NCBI RefSeq assembly: GCF_000306945.1
Contig: NC_018518.1
Coordinates: 744,001 to 808,000, forward strand
Direction: 5' to 3'
Source of the DNA: Bordetella pertussis 18323
GTDB lineage: Bacteria > Pseudomonadota > Gammaproteobacteria > Burkholderiales > Burkholderiaceae_B
Length of the DNA: 64,000 bases
Positions 1 to 9,539 of this stretch are shown here, in pieces (within the stretch, counting starts at the first letter, position 1; each line of letters begins with the position of its first letter). Position numbers and translations under genes: made by a program. The notes below the pieces were generated by a model. The model did not search any database and was not told where the DNA came from. It saw only the letters and a program-made list of their open reading frames with translations.

Positions 1-105
1 AAAACACCGCCACCGCACACTTTTACTCTTTTTACCCTAGATTTTTCGCGTCTTCCAGCGTAGCGTTCAGATTCATTTCCCACGGTTACGTTTCGGGGTA
101 GGGCT

Positions 106-1072
106 ATGCCGTTATTCCAAAGACTCCGCGGATTGACCATGCTGGGCGTGCTGCCCCTGCTTGCAGGGTGCAATGCGGTGCTGCTTTCGCCGTCGGGCGA
201 CATAGCGCTGCAACAACGCAATCTCATCATCATCTCGACCGGCCTGATGCTGCTGATCATCGTGCCGGTGATCGCCCTGACCCTGCTGTTCGCCTGGCGC
301 TACCGGGCCGGCAACACCGCGGCGCGCTACGAGCCGGACTGGAACCACTCGACCGTGCTGGAGCTGCTGATCTGGTCGGCGCCGCTGCTGATCATCATCG
401 CCCTGGGCGCGCTGACCTGGGTCAGCACCCACCAGCTCGACCCGTACCGCCCGCTGGCGCGCATCGCCGACGGCCCGCGACGTGCCGCCAGGCACCAAGC
501 CGCTGGTGGTGCAGGTGGCGGCGCTGGACTGGAAATGGCTGTTCGTCTATCCCGAGCAGGGCATCGCCACCGTCAATGAAATGGCGGCCCCGGTGGACCG
601 CCCCATCCAGTTCCAGATCACCTCCTCGTCGGTGATTAACTCGTTCTTCGTGCCGGCGCTGGCCGGCCAGATCTACGCCATGCCGGGCATGCAGACCACG
701 CTGCACGCGGTCATCAACCACCCCGGCGAATACGAGGGCCTGTCCGCCAACTACAGCGGCGGCGGCTTCTCCGGCATGCGCTTTCGTTTCCATGGCCTGG
801 ACCAGGCCGGCTTCGACCAGTGGATCGCGCGGGTCAGGCAGGCCGGCGGCGCGCTCGACGCCAGCGCCTACCAGGCGCTGGCGCAGCCCAGCGAGCGCGA
901 GCCGGTGCGCCATTACGCCAGCGTGGCGCCCGACCTGTTCCAGCGCATCGTCGGGCGCTGCGTCGAGCCGGGCCGCGCCTGCATGGACCACGGCAAGCCG
1001 TCTCCCGCCAAGGCGCTGGCGACGCAACTGGCCGGGCAGATCTGCCGCGGCGAGCAGGACCTGGTGCTGTAG
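106..1072 (+). pseudogene. cyoA: Cytochrome bo3 ubiquinol oxidase subunit II, frameshifted
   Basis: Subunit II of the proton-pumping ubiquinol oxidase. The first frame (106 to about 477) gives a lipoprotein signal (LLAGCNAV), two membrane segments and the conserved WNHSTVLELLIWSAP stretch, up to HQLDPYRPL. From about 479 homology continues in the next frame (VPPGTKPLVVQV, DWKWLFVYPEQG, SVINSFFVPALAGQIYAMPGMQT) to the stop at 1070-1072. One extra base, or two lost bases, between about 472 and 479 explains the shift. The quinol-oxidase type is supported by MPGMQT and by absence of the CuA Cys ligands. It is first in the cyo operon and cyoB follows after 36 nt. If the shift is real, no full subunit II is made unless there is frameshifting. 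A base-calling error is the alternative. Confidence 0.85.
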
Positions 1073-1108
1073 CGCGCACGCCGCCGGCGTGCGCGCGGGC
1101 TTTCATTC

Positions 1109-3130
1109 ATGGCTCACGCGGAAATCGACATGACTGATCAACCGGACCAAACGCTGCTCCTCGGCCGCCTGAGCTGGGAAGCCATTCCGTATCACGAGCC
1201 CATCCTGCTGGTGACGTTCATCGTCGTGGCCCTCGGCGGCATCGCGCTGCTGGGCGCCATCACCTACATGCGCGCCTGGGGCTATCTGTGGCGCGAATGG
1301 TTCACCAGCATCGACCACAAGAAGATCGGCATCATGTACGTGGTGCTGGGCATCGTGATGCTGCTGCGCGGCTTCGCCGACGCCATCATGATGCGGCTGC
1401 AGCAGGCCATCGCCTTCGGCGACAACCTGGGCTACCTGCCGCCGCACCACTACGACCAGATCTTCACCGCGCACGGCGTGATCATGATCTTCTTCGTCGC
1501 CATGCCGCTGGTGACCGGCCTGATGAACTACATCGTGCCGCTGCAGATCGGCGCGCGCGACGTGGCCTTTCCGTTTCTCAACAATTTCAGTTTCTGGATG
1601 ACCGCCACCGGCGCGGTGCTGGTGATGATGTCGCTGTTCGTGGGCGAATTCGCGCGCACCGGCTGGCTGGCCTATCCCCCGCTATCGGGCATCCTGCACA
1701 GTCCGGACGTGGGGGTCGACTACTACATCTGGACCTTGCAGATCGCCGGGGTGGGCACCTTGCTTTCAGGCGTCAACCTGCTGGTGACCATCGTCAAGAT
1801 GCGCGCGCCGGGCATGACGCTGATGCGCATGCCGGTGTTCACCTGGACGGCGCTGTGCACCAACATCCTGATCGTGGCGGCGTTCCCGGTGCTGACGGCG
1901 GTGCTGGCGCTGTTGTCGATGGACCGCTACGTCGGCACCAACTTCTTCACCGCGGACGGCGGCGGCAACGCCATGATGTACGTGAACCTGGTGTGGATCT
2001 GGGGCCACCCCGAGGTGTACATCCTGATCCTGCCGGCATTCGGCATCTTCTCCGAGGTGGTGGCCACGTACTGCCGCAAGCGCCTGTTCGGCTACGCCTC
2101 GATGGTGTACGCCACGGTGGTCATCACCGTGCTGTCCTACCTGGTCTGGCTGCACCATTTCTTCACCATGGGCTCGGGCGCGAGCGTCAACTCGTTCTTC
2201 GGGATCACCACGATGATCATTTCGATCCCGACCGGCGCCAAGATCTTCAACTGGCTGTTCACCATGTACCGCGGCCGCATCCACTTCGAAGTGCCCATGC
2301 TGTGGACCCTGGGCTTCATGGTGACCTTCGTCATCGGCGGCATGACCGGCGTGCTGCTGGCGGTGCCGCCGGCCGACTTCGCGCTGCACAACAGCCTGTT
2401 CCTGATCGCGCACTTTCACAACGTCATCATCGGCGGCGTGCTGTTCGGCCTGATGGCCGGCATCACCTACTGGTTTCCCAAGGCGTTCGGCTACCGGCTC
2501 GACCCGTTCTGGGGCAAGTGCTCGTTCTGGTTCTGGCTGGTGGGCTTCTACCTGGCCTTCATGCCGCTGTACGTGCTGGGGCTGATGGGCGTGACGCGCC
2601 GGGTCAACCATTTCGAGGACGCCTCGCTGCAGATCTGGTTCCAGGCCGCGGCGCTGGGCGCGCTGCTGATCGCCCTGGGCATCGCCAGCTTCCTGATCCA
2701 GCTGGTGGTCAGCTATCGCCGCCGCGAGGCGCTGCGCGACGACACCGGCGACCCATGGGACGGCCGCACGCTGGAGTGGTCCACCTCGTCGCCGCCGCCG
2801 GCCTACAACTTCGCGTTCACGCCGCGCGTGCACGACCTGGACGCCTGGTGGCAGATGAAGCAATACGGCTACGCCCGCCCGCTGCAGGGCTTCGTGCCCA
2901 TCCACATGCCCAGCAACACCTGGGCCGGCATCGTGCTGGCCGGGCTCAGCGGCGTGCTGGGCTTCGCCCTGATCTGGCACATGTGGCCGCTGGTCGTGCT
3001 GGCGTTCGCCGCGCTGATCGGCGTGACCATCGCCCATACCTTCAACTACCAGCGGGACCACTACGTACCGGCCGAGGAAGTCGTCCGCTGCGAAGCCGCC
3101 CGCACCGCGCTCCTGTCCCGACATGTCTGA
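1109..3130 (+). CDS. cyoB: Cytochrome bo3 ubiquinol oxidase subunit I
   Basis: Catalytic subunit of the heme-copper quinol oxidase, which oxidises ubiquinol and pumps protons across the inner membrane. It is 673 aa, the usual length for CyoB (E. coli about 663), with the family's roughly 15 membrane segments. Ligand motifs are all present: [11 protein letters not shown] (low-spin heme His), [12 protein letters not shown] (CuB His and cross-linked Tyr), WLHHFFTMG (two CuB His) and [10 protein letters not shown] (heme His pair). [10 protein letters not shown] and the conserved C-terminal [13 protein letters not shown] are also present. ATG at 1109 was taken; an in-frame ATG at 1130 fits E. coli CyoB equally well and neither has a clear Shine-Dalgarno sequence. 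It overlaps cyoC by 8 nt, showing translational coupling. Confidence 0.97.
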   Translation: MAHAEIDMTDQPDQTLLLGRLSWEAIPYHEPILLVTFIVVALGGIALLGAITYMRAWGYLWREWFTSIDHKKIGIMYVVLGIVMLLRGFADAIMMRLQQAIAFGDNLGYLPPHHYDQIFTAHGVIMIFFVAMPLVTGLMNYIVPLQIGARDVAFPFLNNFSFWMTATGAVLVMMSLFVGEFARTGWLAYPPLSGILHSPDVGVDYYIWTLQIAGVGTLLSGVNLLVTIVKMRAPGMTLMRMPVFTWTALCTNILIVAAFPVLTAVLALLSMDRYVGTNFFTADGGGNAMMYVNLVWIWGHPEVYILILPAFGIFSEVVATYCRKRLFGYASMVYATVVITVLSYLVWLHHFFTMGSGASVNSFFGITTMIISIPTGAKIFNWLFTMYRGRIHFEVPMLWTLGFMVTFVIGGMTGVLLAVPPADFALHNSLFLIAHFHNVIIGGVLFGLMAGITYWFPKAFGYRLDPFWGKCSFWFWLVGFYLAFMPLYVLGLMGVTRRVNHFEDASLQIWFQAAALGALLIALGIASFLIQLVVSYRRREALRDDTGDPWDGRTLEWSTSSPPPAYNFAFTPRVHDLDAWWQMKQYGYARPLQGFVPIHMPSNTWAGIVLAGLSGVLGFALIWHMWPLVVLAFAALIGVTIAHTFNYQRDHYVPAEEVVRCEAARTALLSRHV

Positions 3131-3764
3131 GCCCACCGCCACCACCCTGCCTCCGTCCGCCGCCCCGGATCCGGAACGCCTGTTCTACGTCCCCGGCGAG
3201 CATCACCCGAAGAACGGCACCCTGCTGGGCTTCTGGGTCTACCTGATGAGCGACTGCCTGGTGTTCGCGTGCTTGTTCGCCACCTATGGCGTGGTGGGCC
3301 GCAACTACGACGGCGGGCCCACCGGCGCGGAACTGTTCGACCTACCGCTGGTGGCGGTCAATACCTCGCTGCTGCTGCTGTCGTCCATCACCTACGGCTT
3401 CGCCATGCTGGAGATGCGCCGCCAGCGCATCGGCGCCACGCAGGCCTGGCTGGCGGTCACCGGGCTGCTGGGGGCCGGCTTCCTGGGCCTGGAGCTGTAC
3501 GAGTTCGCCCACCTGATCCACCAGGGCGCCGGCCCGCAGCGCAGCGCCTTCCTGTCGGCCTTCTTCACCCTGGTCGGCACGCACGGCCTGTACGTCACCT
3601 TCGGCATCGTCTGGCTGGTGACGCTGATGGTGCAGGTCGCCCGGCACGGCCTGATCCCCGAGAACCGGCGCCGCCTGATGTGCCTGTCGATGTTCTGGCA
3701 CTTCCTGGACCTCATCTGGGTCGGCGTGTTCACCTTCGTCTACCTGATGGGAGTCCTGCCATGA
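3123..3764 (+). CDS. cyoC: Cytochrome bo3 ubiquinol oxidase subunit III
   Basis: 213-aa integral membrane subunit III of the bo3 oxidase, a structural partner of CyoB. Five hydrophobic segments are visible, including [19 protein letters not shown] near residue 35 and a C-terminal [18 protein letters not shown] that is typical of the COX3/CyoC family. The start ATG lies inside the end of cyoB, and its stop overlaps the cyoD start in an ATGA arrangement. Both are consistent with one translationally coupled cyo transcript. The length matches CyoC (about 204 aa in E. coli) with a slightly longer N-terminal tail. Confidence 0.96.
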   Translation: MSEPTATTLPPSAAPDPERLFYVPGEHHPKNGTLLGFWVYLMSDCLVFACLFATYGVVGRNYDGGPTGAELFDLPLVAVNTSLLLLSSITYGFAMLEMRRQRIGATQAWLAVTGLLGAGFLGLELYEFAHLIHQGAGPQRSAFLSAFFTLVGTHGLYVTFGIVWLVTLMVQVARHGLIPENRRRLMCLSMFWHFLDLIWVGVFTFVYLMGVLP

Positions 3765-4168
3765 GCGAGCGCACCGAGCACGCGGCCGATCTGCCGCCCC
3801 CGCATGGCGCCGGCCATCACCACGAGGACGACGACGGCCCGCACGGCACGCTGGCGAGCTACCTGACCGGTTTCGTGCTGGCCGCGATCCTCACGGCGAT
3901 CCCGTTCTGGCTGGTCATGGACGGCGTATTCGCCAGCTCGCGCACCACCGCGCTGGTTATACTGGCGTTCGCAGTGGTGCAGATCGTCGTGCACCTGGTT
4001 TATTTCTTGCACATGGACGCCAAGTCGGAAAGCGGCTGGAACATGCTGGCGCTGATCTTCACGCTGGTGCTGGTCGTGATTACGCTCAGTGGCTCGATCT
4101 GGATCATGTATCACCTCAATAGCAACATGATGCCCATGTCCGTGCATGACGTACGGAACATGCCTTGA
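3761..4168 (+). CDS. cyoD: Cytochrome bo3 ubiquinol oxidase subunit IV
   Basis: 135-aa subunit IV of the bo3 oxidase. A hydrophilic, His/Asp-rich N-terminus (residues 1-30, with GHHHEDDDG) is followed by three membrane segments. The family hallmark [14 protein letters not shown] sits between the second and third segments. The start is the ATG of the ATGA overlap with cyoC. The longer open frame that begins at 3269 is only a shadow of cyoC. The last codons overlap the TTG start of the next gene by 4 nt, so the SURF1-like gene is probably in the same transcript. Confidence 0.95.
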   Translation: MSERTEHAADLPPPHGAGHHHEDDDGPHGTLASYLTGFVLAAILTAIPFWLVMDGVFASSRTTALVILAFAVVQIVVHLVYFLHMDAKSESGWNMLALIFTLVLVVITLSGSIWIMYHLNSNMMPMSVHDVRNMP

Positions 4169-4965
4169 CACATCCCACGCAGCAAAACGCGGCCGGCGGC
4201 CGCGAACCCGCCCCGACGCGCCGACCGCGCGGCGCAGCGACCCTGATCATCCTGGCCGCGCTGGCGGCCGCGCTGTTCGCCGGCGCCTGCGCGCTGGGCG
4301 TCTGGCAAATACACCGCCTGGCCTGGAAGCGCAACCTCATCGCGCAGGTCGAGACGCGCGCGCACGCGCCGGCCACGCCCGCCCCGGTGCCGGCCGACTG
4401 GCCCGGCCTGAGCAACGCCAATGCCGAATACCGGCGCATCGCCGCCAGCGGCACCTGGCATTACGCCGGCCAGACCCTGGTGCAGGCGGCCACCGAACTG
4501 GGCAGCGGCTATTGGGTCATGACGCCGCTGCGCCTGGACGGCGGCGGCACGGTGCTGGTCAACCGCGGCTTCGTGCTGCCCGAATGGCGCCGCCAGCAGT
4601 CGGCCGGCGACGCCGCGCGGCCGGACGCGCCGGCGCGGGTCGAAGGCTTGCTGCGCATGGGCGAGCCGGCCGGCGGATTCCTGCGCGAGAACAAGCCCGC
4701 CGCGGAGCTCTGGTACTCGCGCGACCTGCCCGCCATCGCCGCGCGGCGCGGCCTGGGCGAAGTGGCGCCCTACTTCATCGACGCCGATGCCGCCGCCGGC
4801 GCGCCGCGCAACCCCGCGCAGGCGCCGGTGGGAGGGTTGACGGTGCTCAGCTTCCCCAACAACCACCTGGGCTATGCCATCACCTGGTTCGGCCTGGCCG
4901 CCATGGTGCTCGCGGGCGCGGCCATCGTCGCGCGCCACGAGCTGCGCGCGCGACGGCGCGGCTGA
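4165..4965 (+). CDS. SURF1 family protein (oxidase assembly factor)
   Basis: 266 aa with the SURF1 layout: a Pro/Arg-rich N-terminal tail, a membrane helix at about residues 25-47 ending in the family motif LGVWQIHRLAWKRNLI, a periplasmic domain, and a second helix near the C-terminus following the conserved FPNNHLGYAITWFGLA. VNRGFVLPEW matches the conserved SURF1 VNRGW-type motif. SURF1 proteins help insert heme into the heme-copper oxidase subunit I. Position directly after cyoD suggests service to the bo3 oxidase. TTG start at 4165 overlaps the cyoD stop by 4 nt. Confidence 0.9.
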   Translation: MTHPTQQNAAGGREPAPTRRPRGAATLIILAALAAALFAGACALGVWQIHRLAWKRNLIAQVETRAHAPATPAPVPADWPGLSNANAEYRRIAASGTWHYAGQTLVQAATELGSGYWVMTPLRLDGGGTVLVNRGFVLPEWRRQQSAGDAARPDAPARVEGLLRMGEPAGGFLRENKPAAELWYSRDLPAIAARRGLGEVAPYFIDADAAAGAPRNPAQAPVGGLTVLSFPNNHLGYAITWFGLAAMVLAGAAIVARHELRARRRG

Positions 4966-5039
4966 GCGCGCCGCCCGCGTTTGCGCCCGGGCGCCGCGCC
5001 TGCTCAAATAGCCTGCTCGGACACCTCCAGGAGACGCCC

Positions 5040-5744
5040 ATGAGTACGGAAAAAACAGCCATCGTCACGGCCGGCGGCAGCGGCATGGGCGCCGCGGCCG
5101 CGCGCCGGCTTGCCGCCGACGGCTTTCGTGTCGCCATTCTCTCTGCGTCGGGCAAGGGCGAGGCGCTGGCCGCCGAGCTGGGCGGACTGGGCATGACCGG
5201 CTCCAACCTCGAGCCGGCCGACATGCAGGCGCTGGTCGACGCCACCCTGCAGCGCTGGGGCCGTATCGACGCGGTCGTCAACAGCGCCGGCCACGGCCCC
5301 AAGGGCGCGCTGCTGGAGATCGACGACGCCGGCTGGCACGCGGGCATGGACTACTACCTGCTGAACGTGGTGCGCATCGCCCGGCTGGTCACGCCCGTCA
5401 TGCGCGAGCAGGGCGGCGGCAGCATCGTCAATATTTCCACCTACGCCACCTTCGAACCCGAAGCGGCGTTCCCGACCTCGGGCGTGCTGCGCGCCGGACT
5501 GGCCGCCTTCGCCAAGCTGTACGCCGACCAGTACGCCGCCGACAACGTGCGCATGAACAACGTGCTGCCCGGCTTCATCGACAGCCTGCCCGAGAAGGAA
5601 GACCGCCGCGCGCGCATTCCCATGGGCCGCTACGGCCTCGCCGAAGAGGTGGCCGACCTGATCGCCTTCCTGGCCTCGTCGCAATCCAGCTACATCACCG
5701 GCCAGAACATCCGCATCGACGGCGGCATCACGCGCTCGGTCTGA
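5040..5744 (+). CDS. SDR family protein lacking the usual Tyr-Lys pair
   Basis: 234-aa Rossmann-fold short-chain dehydrogenase/reductase-like protein. The N-terminal cofactor motif is TAGGSGMGAAAARRLA, the NSAG-type strand is present (VVNSAGHGP), and the C-terminus has SSYITGQNIRIDGGIT, typical of the classical family. At the active site, where YxxxK is expected, the sequence reads FPTSGVLRAGL, so Ser and Arg occupy the Tyr and Lys positions by eye. That puts ordinary SDR redox chemistry in doubt. The start at 5040 has a GGAG sequence 7 nt upstream. The substrate is unknown. The gap of about 75 nt after the SURF1 gene suggests a separate unit, perhaps with hutG downstream. Confidence 0.85.
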   Translation: MSTEKTAIVTAGGSGMGAAAARRLAADGFRVAILSASGKGEALAAELGGLGMTGSNLEPADMQALVDATLQRWGRIDAVVNSAGHGPKGALLEIDDAGWHAGMDYYLLNVVRIARLVTPVMREQGGGSIVNISTYATFEPEAAFPTSGVLRAGLAAFAKLYADQYAADNVRMNNVLPGFIDSLPEKEDRRARIPMGRYGLAEEVADLIAFLASSQSSYITGQNIRIDGGITRSV

Positions 5745-5775
5745 GCGCGGCCGCCCTTTTCAATCCGATCCGACC

Positions 5776-6570
5776 ATGAGCACGCTCTACACCCTGACCC
5801 GCGGCGACGCGCCGCTGGTCGTCAACATCCCCCACGGCGGCACCTGGGTGCCGGCCGAACTGCGCCCGCTGATGCAGGCCGAGGCGCTGGGCGTGCCCGA
5901 CACCGACTGGCACGTCGACCGCCTGTACGATTTCGTGCGCGCACGCGGCGTCACGCTGATGGCGGCCACCCACTCGCGCTACGTCATCGACCTGAACCGC
6001 GACCCCGACGGCGGCGTGCTGTATCCGGGCGCCTCCAACACCGAGCTGTGTCCCACCACGCGCTTTGACGGCGGCCCGGTCTGGAAGGACGAGGCCGCCG
6101 GCCATCTGCTGCTCGACGTGGCGGCGCGCCGCCGCCAGTACTTCGACCCCTACCACGCCCAGCTGGCCGCCGAACTGGCGCGCGTGCAGGCGCGCCATGG
6201 CTATGCCGTGCTGCTGGACGGGCACTCCATCATTTCGCACTGCGCGCGCTTTTTCGACGGCAAGCTGCCCGACCTCAACCTGGGCACCGCCGACGGCGCC
6301 AGCTGCCCGCCCGGCCTGCAGCAGGCGGCCGCGCAGGCCTTGCAGGCGGACGGCTTCACCGCGGCGGTCAACGGACGCTTCAAGGGCGGCTGGATCACCC
6401 GCCACTACGGGCGGCCGGCCGAGGGCTATCACGCCCTGCAGCTGGAAATGGCCCTGTCGGCCTACATGACCGAGCAAGCGCCGTTCCATTGGCAGCCGGA
6501 ACGCGCCGAGCCGCTGCGCCAGGTGCTGGAAACGCTGGTCGCGGCGCTGCTGGCCTGGCGCGCCGCCTAG
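5776..6570 (+). CDS. hutG: N-formylglutamate deformylase (amidohydrolase)
   Basis: 264-aa member of the N-formylglutamate amidohydrolase family, which releases formate from N-formyl-L-glutamate in one branch of histidine degradation. Conserved stretches are VVNIPHGG near the N-terminus, THSRYVIDLNRDPDG, LLDGHSI (metal-site region), FKGGWITRHYG, and the C-terminal HALQLEMALSAYM. The length is normal. The stop codon TAG lies inside the CCTAGG target site of the adjacent IS481, so the insertion left the coding region intact. No other hut genes are in the window, so a relaxed or different formyl-amino-acid substrate remains possible. Confidence 0.88.
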   Translation: MSTLYTLTRGDAPLVVNIPHGGTWVPAELRPLMQAEALGVPDTDWHVDRLYDFVRARGVTLMAATHSRYVIDLNRDPDGGVLYPGASNTELCPTTRFDGGPVWKDEAAGHLLLDVAARRRQYFDPYHAQLAAELARVQARHGYAVLLDGHSIISHCARFFDGKLPDLNLGTADGASCPPGLQQAAAQALQADGFTAAVNGRFKGGWITRHYGRPAEGYHALQLEMALSAYMTEQAPFHWQPERAEPLRQVLETLVAALLAWRAA

Positions 6571-7517
6571 GTGTGAACTGTCAATAGGTTGTATTCGTCC
6601 AGGTTGAGTCTGGAGATGGGTACAGCGCGCCCGATGCCTTGGTGGGGTCGATGCCAGTTGTAGTGGTGTAGCCAGGATTTCATGGCATCGGCTCGGTGTT
6701 GGGAGTTCTGGTAGGTGTGAGCGTAAGCCCACTCACGCAAGGCCGACTGGATGAAGCGTTCGGCCTTGCCATTGGTCTGTGGGCGGTAAGGTCGGGTAAA
6801 GCGGTGCTTGATGCCCAGCTCATGGCACAGCGCGGCGAAGGCGCGGCTGCGAAAGGCCGAGCCATTGTCGGTGAGCAAGCGCTGGATGGTCACGCCCAGG
6901 CGCTGGTAGTAGGCCACTGCGTCCTTGAGGAACTGGACGGCGCTGGGGAAGCGCTCGTCGGGGTGGATGTCGGTGAAGGCCACGCGGGCGTGGTCATCGA
7001 TGGCCACGAAGACGAAGTCCCAGCCGGCCCCCTCAACGGTATCGCGTCGGTTGCCCGTGACCCGGTGGCCAGGGCGCTGGATACGTCCCAGCTTCTTGAT
7101 GTCGATGTGCAGCAGATCGCCGGGGGCCTGATGCTCGTAGCGCACCACCGGCTCGGCCGGCTCCAGGTCGGCCAGGTGCGACAGACCGGCGCGGGCCAGG
7201 ACGCGGCTGACGGTGCTGGCTGACACGCCCAGCGCCTGGGCGATGCGCGCTTGGGTCAGCCGCTTGCGGCGCAGCTCCACGATAGCCAGCGCCTTGGCCG
7301 GCGCAATCGCTCGGGGCGAGACCGTCGGGCGCGAGGACGCATCGGCCAAGCCCGCCTGGCCCTGAGCCAGGAAGCGGCCCAGCCATTTGCGCACAGTCGG
7401 CGCGGTGACCCCATAGGCGCGGGCCGCTTCAGGCACACAAACTTGATGGGCGATCAATTGCTGGACCATTTCGAGTCGACGTAGGAAGGTCAATCGGGCA
7501 TGCTTATGGGTGTTCAT
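6567..7517 (-). CDS. IS481 transposase
   Basis: 316-aa DDE transposase. The N-terminal half has two helix-turn-helix stretches (about residues 20-60, PEAARAYGVTAPTVRKWLGR; about 85-115, RIAQALGVSASTVSRVLARA). The integrase core follows, with catalytic residues in LLHIDIKKLG, LLTDNGSAFRS and QTNGKAERFIQ. The reading frame has no stop inside the element. The TAG used (6567-6569) belongs to the flanking CTAG target site, and the last residue is set by the base just outside the element. Confidence 0.97.
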   Translation of the reverse strand: MNTHKHARLTFLRRLEMVQQLIAHQVCVPEAARAYGVTAPTVRKWLGRFLAQGQAGLADASSRPTVSPRAIAPAKALAIVELRRKRLTQARIAQALGVSASTVSRVLARAGLSHLADLEPAEPVVRYEHQAPGDLLHIDIKKLGRIQRPGHRVTGNRRDTVEGAGWDFVFVAIDDHARVAFTDIHPDERFPSAVQFLKDAVAYYQRLGVTIQRLLTDNGSAFRSRAFAALCHELGIKHRFTRPYRPQTNGKAERFIQSALREWAYAHTYQNSQHRADAMKSWLHHYNWHRPHQGIGRAVPISRLNLDEYNLLTVHT

Positions 7518-7614
7518 CCGGCCGGGCTCCTTGAGTGAACTGGGGGGTTGGCGATTTCCAGTTTCTCAAATCCGGTTCGGATGAACCATGCATACAACCT
7601 ATTGAATCTTCACA
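6572..7614 (-). mobile_element. IS481, copy 1
   Basis: 1,043-bp insertion sequence with imperfect terminal inverted repeats (TGTGAACTGTCAATAGG at the left; TGTGAAGATTCAATAGG reading inward from the right). It carries one transposase gene on the minus strand. Flanks are CCTAGG (6566-6571) and GCTAGG (7615-7620), so the expected 6-bp NCTAGN duplication matches at five of six bases. It sits at the hutG stop codon, between hutG and the threonine dehydratase gene. It is almost identical to copies 2 and 3. Confidence 0.97.
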
Positions 7615-7657
7615 GCTAGGCTGCGGGATATCGCGCACTCACCCAGACGCCACCATC

Positions 7658-8875
7658 GTGATCGATCTTGCCGCCATCCAGACCGCCCGGGACATCCTGC
7701 GGGGACAGGTCCTCAATACGCCGTTCACGCATTCCCGCACGCTGTCCGATATCCTCGGCGCCGAAATCTGGCTGAAGTTCGAGAACCTGCAGTTCACCGC
7801 CTCGTTCAAGGAGCGCGGCGCCCTCAACCGGATGCTCAACCTGACCGAGGCCGAGCGCGCCGCCGGCGTGATCGCCGTGTCGGCCGGCAACCATGCCCAG
7901 GGCGTGGCGTACCACGCGCAGCGCATGGGCGTGCCGGCGGTGATCGTCATGCCGCGCTTCACTCCCACGGTCAAGGTGGCCAACACGCGGCGCTTCGGCG
8001 CCGAAGTCGTCCTGGCCGGCGACACCTTCGACGACGCCAAGGCGCGCGGCTACGAACTGGCGCGCGAGCGCGGCCTGGTCATGATCCATCCCTACGACGA
8101 TCCAGCCGTGATTGCCGGGCAGGGTACGGTGGCGCTCGAAATGCTGCAGGCGCGCCCAGACCTGGACGCCATAGTGGTGGGCATCGGCGGCGGCGGCCTG
8201 ATCGCGGGCATCGCCACCGCCGCCAAGGCCATCAAGCCGGACATCGAGATCATCGGCGTGCAGACCGAGCGCTTTCCGTCCATGTACGCCGCCGTCAAGG
8301 GCGTGGCCATGGAAAGCGGCCACTACACGATCGCCGAGGGCATCGCCGTCAAGTCACCCGGCACGCTGACCCAGGAGATCGTCACGCGCCTGGTCGACCA
8401 CATCGAGCTGGTCAACGAAAGCGATATCGAGCATGCCATCGTGGTCCTGCTGGAAATCGAGAAGACCGTGGTCGAAGGGGCCGGCGCGGCCGGCCTGGCG
8501 GCGCTGCTGCGGCTGCAGGAACGCCGCGACGAGCGGTTCCGCGGCAAGCGGCTGGGGCTGGTGCTCACGGGCGGCAACATCGATCCCCTGATGCTGGGCG
8601 AGCTGATCGAGCGCGGTATGGTGCGCGCCGGGCGCCTGGCGCGCATCCGGGTCGACCTGCGCGACCTGCCGGGCGCGCTGGCGCAGGCCACCAAGCTGAT
8701 CGCCGACGCGCACGCCAACATTACCGAGGTGCATCACCAGCGCGCCTTCACCACCTTGCCAGTGCGCAATGTCGAGGTCGATTTCGTGCTGCAGACGCGT
8801 GGCCATGACCACATCCAGGAAGTCATCGCGGTGCTCAATGCCGCGGGCTTCGCGGCCAGCAACCACGATCACTGA
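7658..8875 (+). CDS. Threonine dehydratase (threonine ammonia-lyase) with ACT domain
   Basis: 405-aa PLP enzyme that deaminates L-threonine, and probably L-serine, to a 2-oxo acid plus ammonia. The PLP lysine is in TASFKERGALNRM, the substrate-binding segment is VSAGNHAQGVA, and the phosphate-binding glycine loop is VVGIGGGGLIAG. The C-terminal ACT domain (about residues 330-405, from RIRVDLRDLPGALAQA) is typical of the roughly 400-aa catabolic/regulated type rather than the longer biosynthetic IlvA with two ACT-like domains. GTG at 7658 gives the family length. The open frame extends upstream into IS481, but that part is not native. IS481 sits about 45 nt upstream, so its outward transcription may affect this gene. 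Confidence 0.9.
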   Translation: MIDLAAIQTARDILRGQVLNTPFTHSRTLSDILGAEIWLKFENLQFTASFKERGALNRMLNLTEAERAAGVIAVSAGNHAQGVAYHAQRMGVPAVIVMPRFTPTVKVANTRRFGAEVVLAGDTFDDAKARGYELARERGLVMIHPYDDPAVIAGQGTVALEMLQARPDLDAIVVGIGGGGLIAGIATAAKAIKPDIEIIGVQTERFPSMYAAVKGVAMESGHYTIAEGIAVKSPGTLTQEIVTRLVDHIELVNESDIEHAIVVLLEIEKTVVEGAGAAGLAALLRLQERRDERFRGKRLGLVLTGGNIDPLMLGELIERGMVRAGRLARIRVDLRDLPGALAQATKLIADAHANITEVHHQRAFTTLPVRNVEVDFVLQTRGHDHIQEVIAVLNAAGFAASNHDH

Positions 8876-9480
8876 TCCGCATCGGCCAGGCGCCTGAGCC
8901 GGTACAGGCGCTCGCGCTGCAGGATCGCGGCTAGCGGCAGGGGCTCGCGCCCGAGCGCCACATAATCGTCGGCAACCGTCGCCAGCGCGTCGCGTAGCGC
9001 GGCCGGGTCGGCCTGCCACCAGCGCGCCAGCAGATGATCCGGACTGAACGCGTCCAGGCCCTGGCGGCGCAGCTCGGAGCGGTTGAAATCCTTCAGGTTC
9101 CAGGTCATCACCAGGGTGGCGGGCGCCTGCGGCAGGCCGCAGCGGGCCCGTCGCGCCAGGCCGGCGGCGATCACATGGAAATCCTTGGGGTCGCTGTAGC
9201 GCAGCCCCGTTTCGTAAGGCTGCGTATCAACTTCCAGCGCCCGCGGAAAGCTGGCGTTCGTCGCCTCCCATTGCGCGGCCAGGGCTGCGGCGGGAATGTC
9301 CCACAGGCGCGCGGCGTTGCGGCGCCATTCTTCGCCGATGCGCTCGGTCCAGACGGGCTGGAAGACGCCTGTCCGCGCCACTCGCAACAGCAGCTGGCGG
9401 GCGATGCCGGACATCAGTACGCAGGCATCGAGAACGACAAACGGAGGCGCGGGGTTCGGTATCAAGTTGAGGTAGGGCAT
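8869..9480 (-). CDS. PIN-domain protein (putative ribonuclease), no partner seen
   Basis: 203 aa. The N-terminal part looks like a PIN nuclease domain: VVLDACVLMSG (first acidic residue), WTERIGEEWRRN (second acidic cluster), YSDPKDFHVIAAGL and VMTWNLKDFN (third and fourth acidic sites), spanning about residues 15-140. The C-terminal 60 residues are of unknown role. PIN proteins are Mg2+-dependent RNases, often VapC toxins, but no antitoxin gene is adjacent. The gene starts 59 nt after the 3' end of tRNA-Leu(UAA) on the same strand and overlaps the threonine dehydratase gene tail to tail by 7 nt. Function in this organism is unknown. Confidence 0.7.
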   Translation of the reverse strand: MPYLNLIPNPAPPFVVLDACVLMSGIARQLLLRVARTGVFQPVWTERIGEEWRRNAARLWDIPAAALAAQWEATNASFPRALEVDTQPYETGLRYSDPKDFHVIAAGLARRARCGLPQAPATLVMTWNLKDFNRSELRRQGLDAFSPDHLLARWWQADPAALRDALATVADDYVALGREPLPLAAILQRERLYRLRRLADADQ

Positions 9481-9539
9481 GCGCGGCCCGTTGGCGCGGC
9501 GCGTCTATCGGGCCTGGGGAAAACAGCGGTGCCGTTTGA

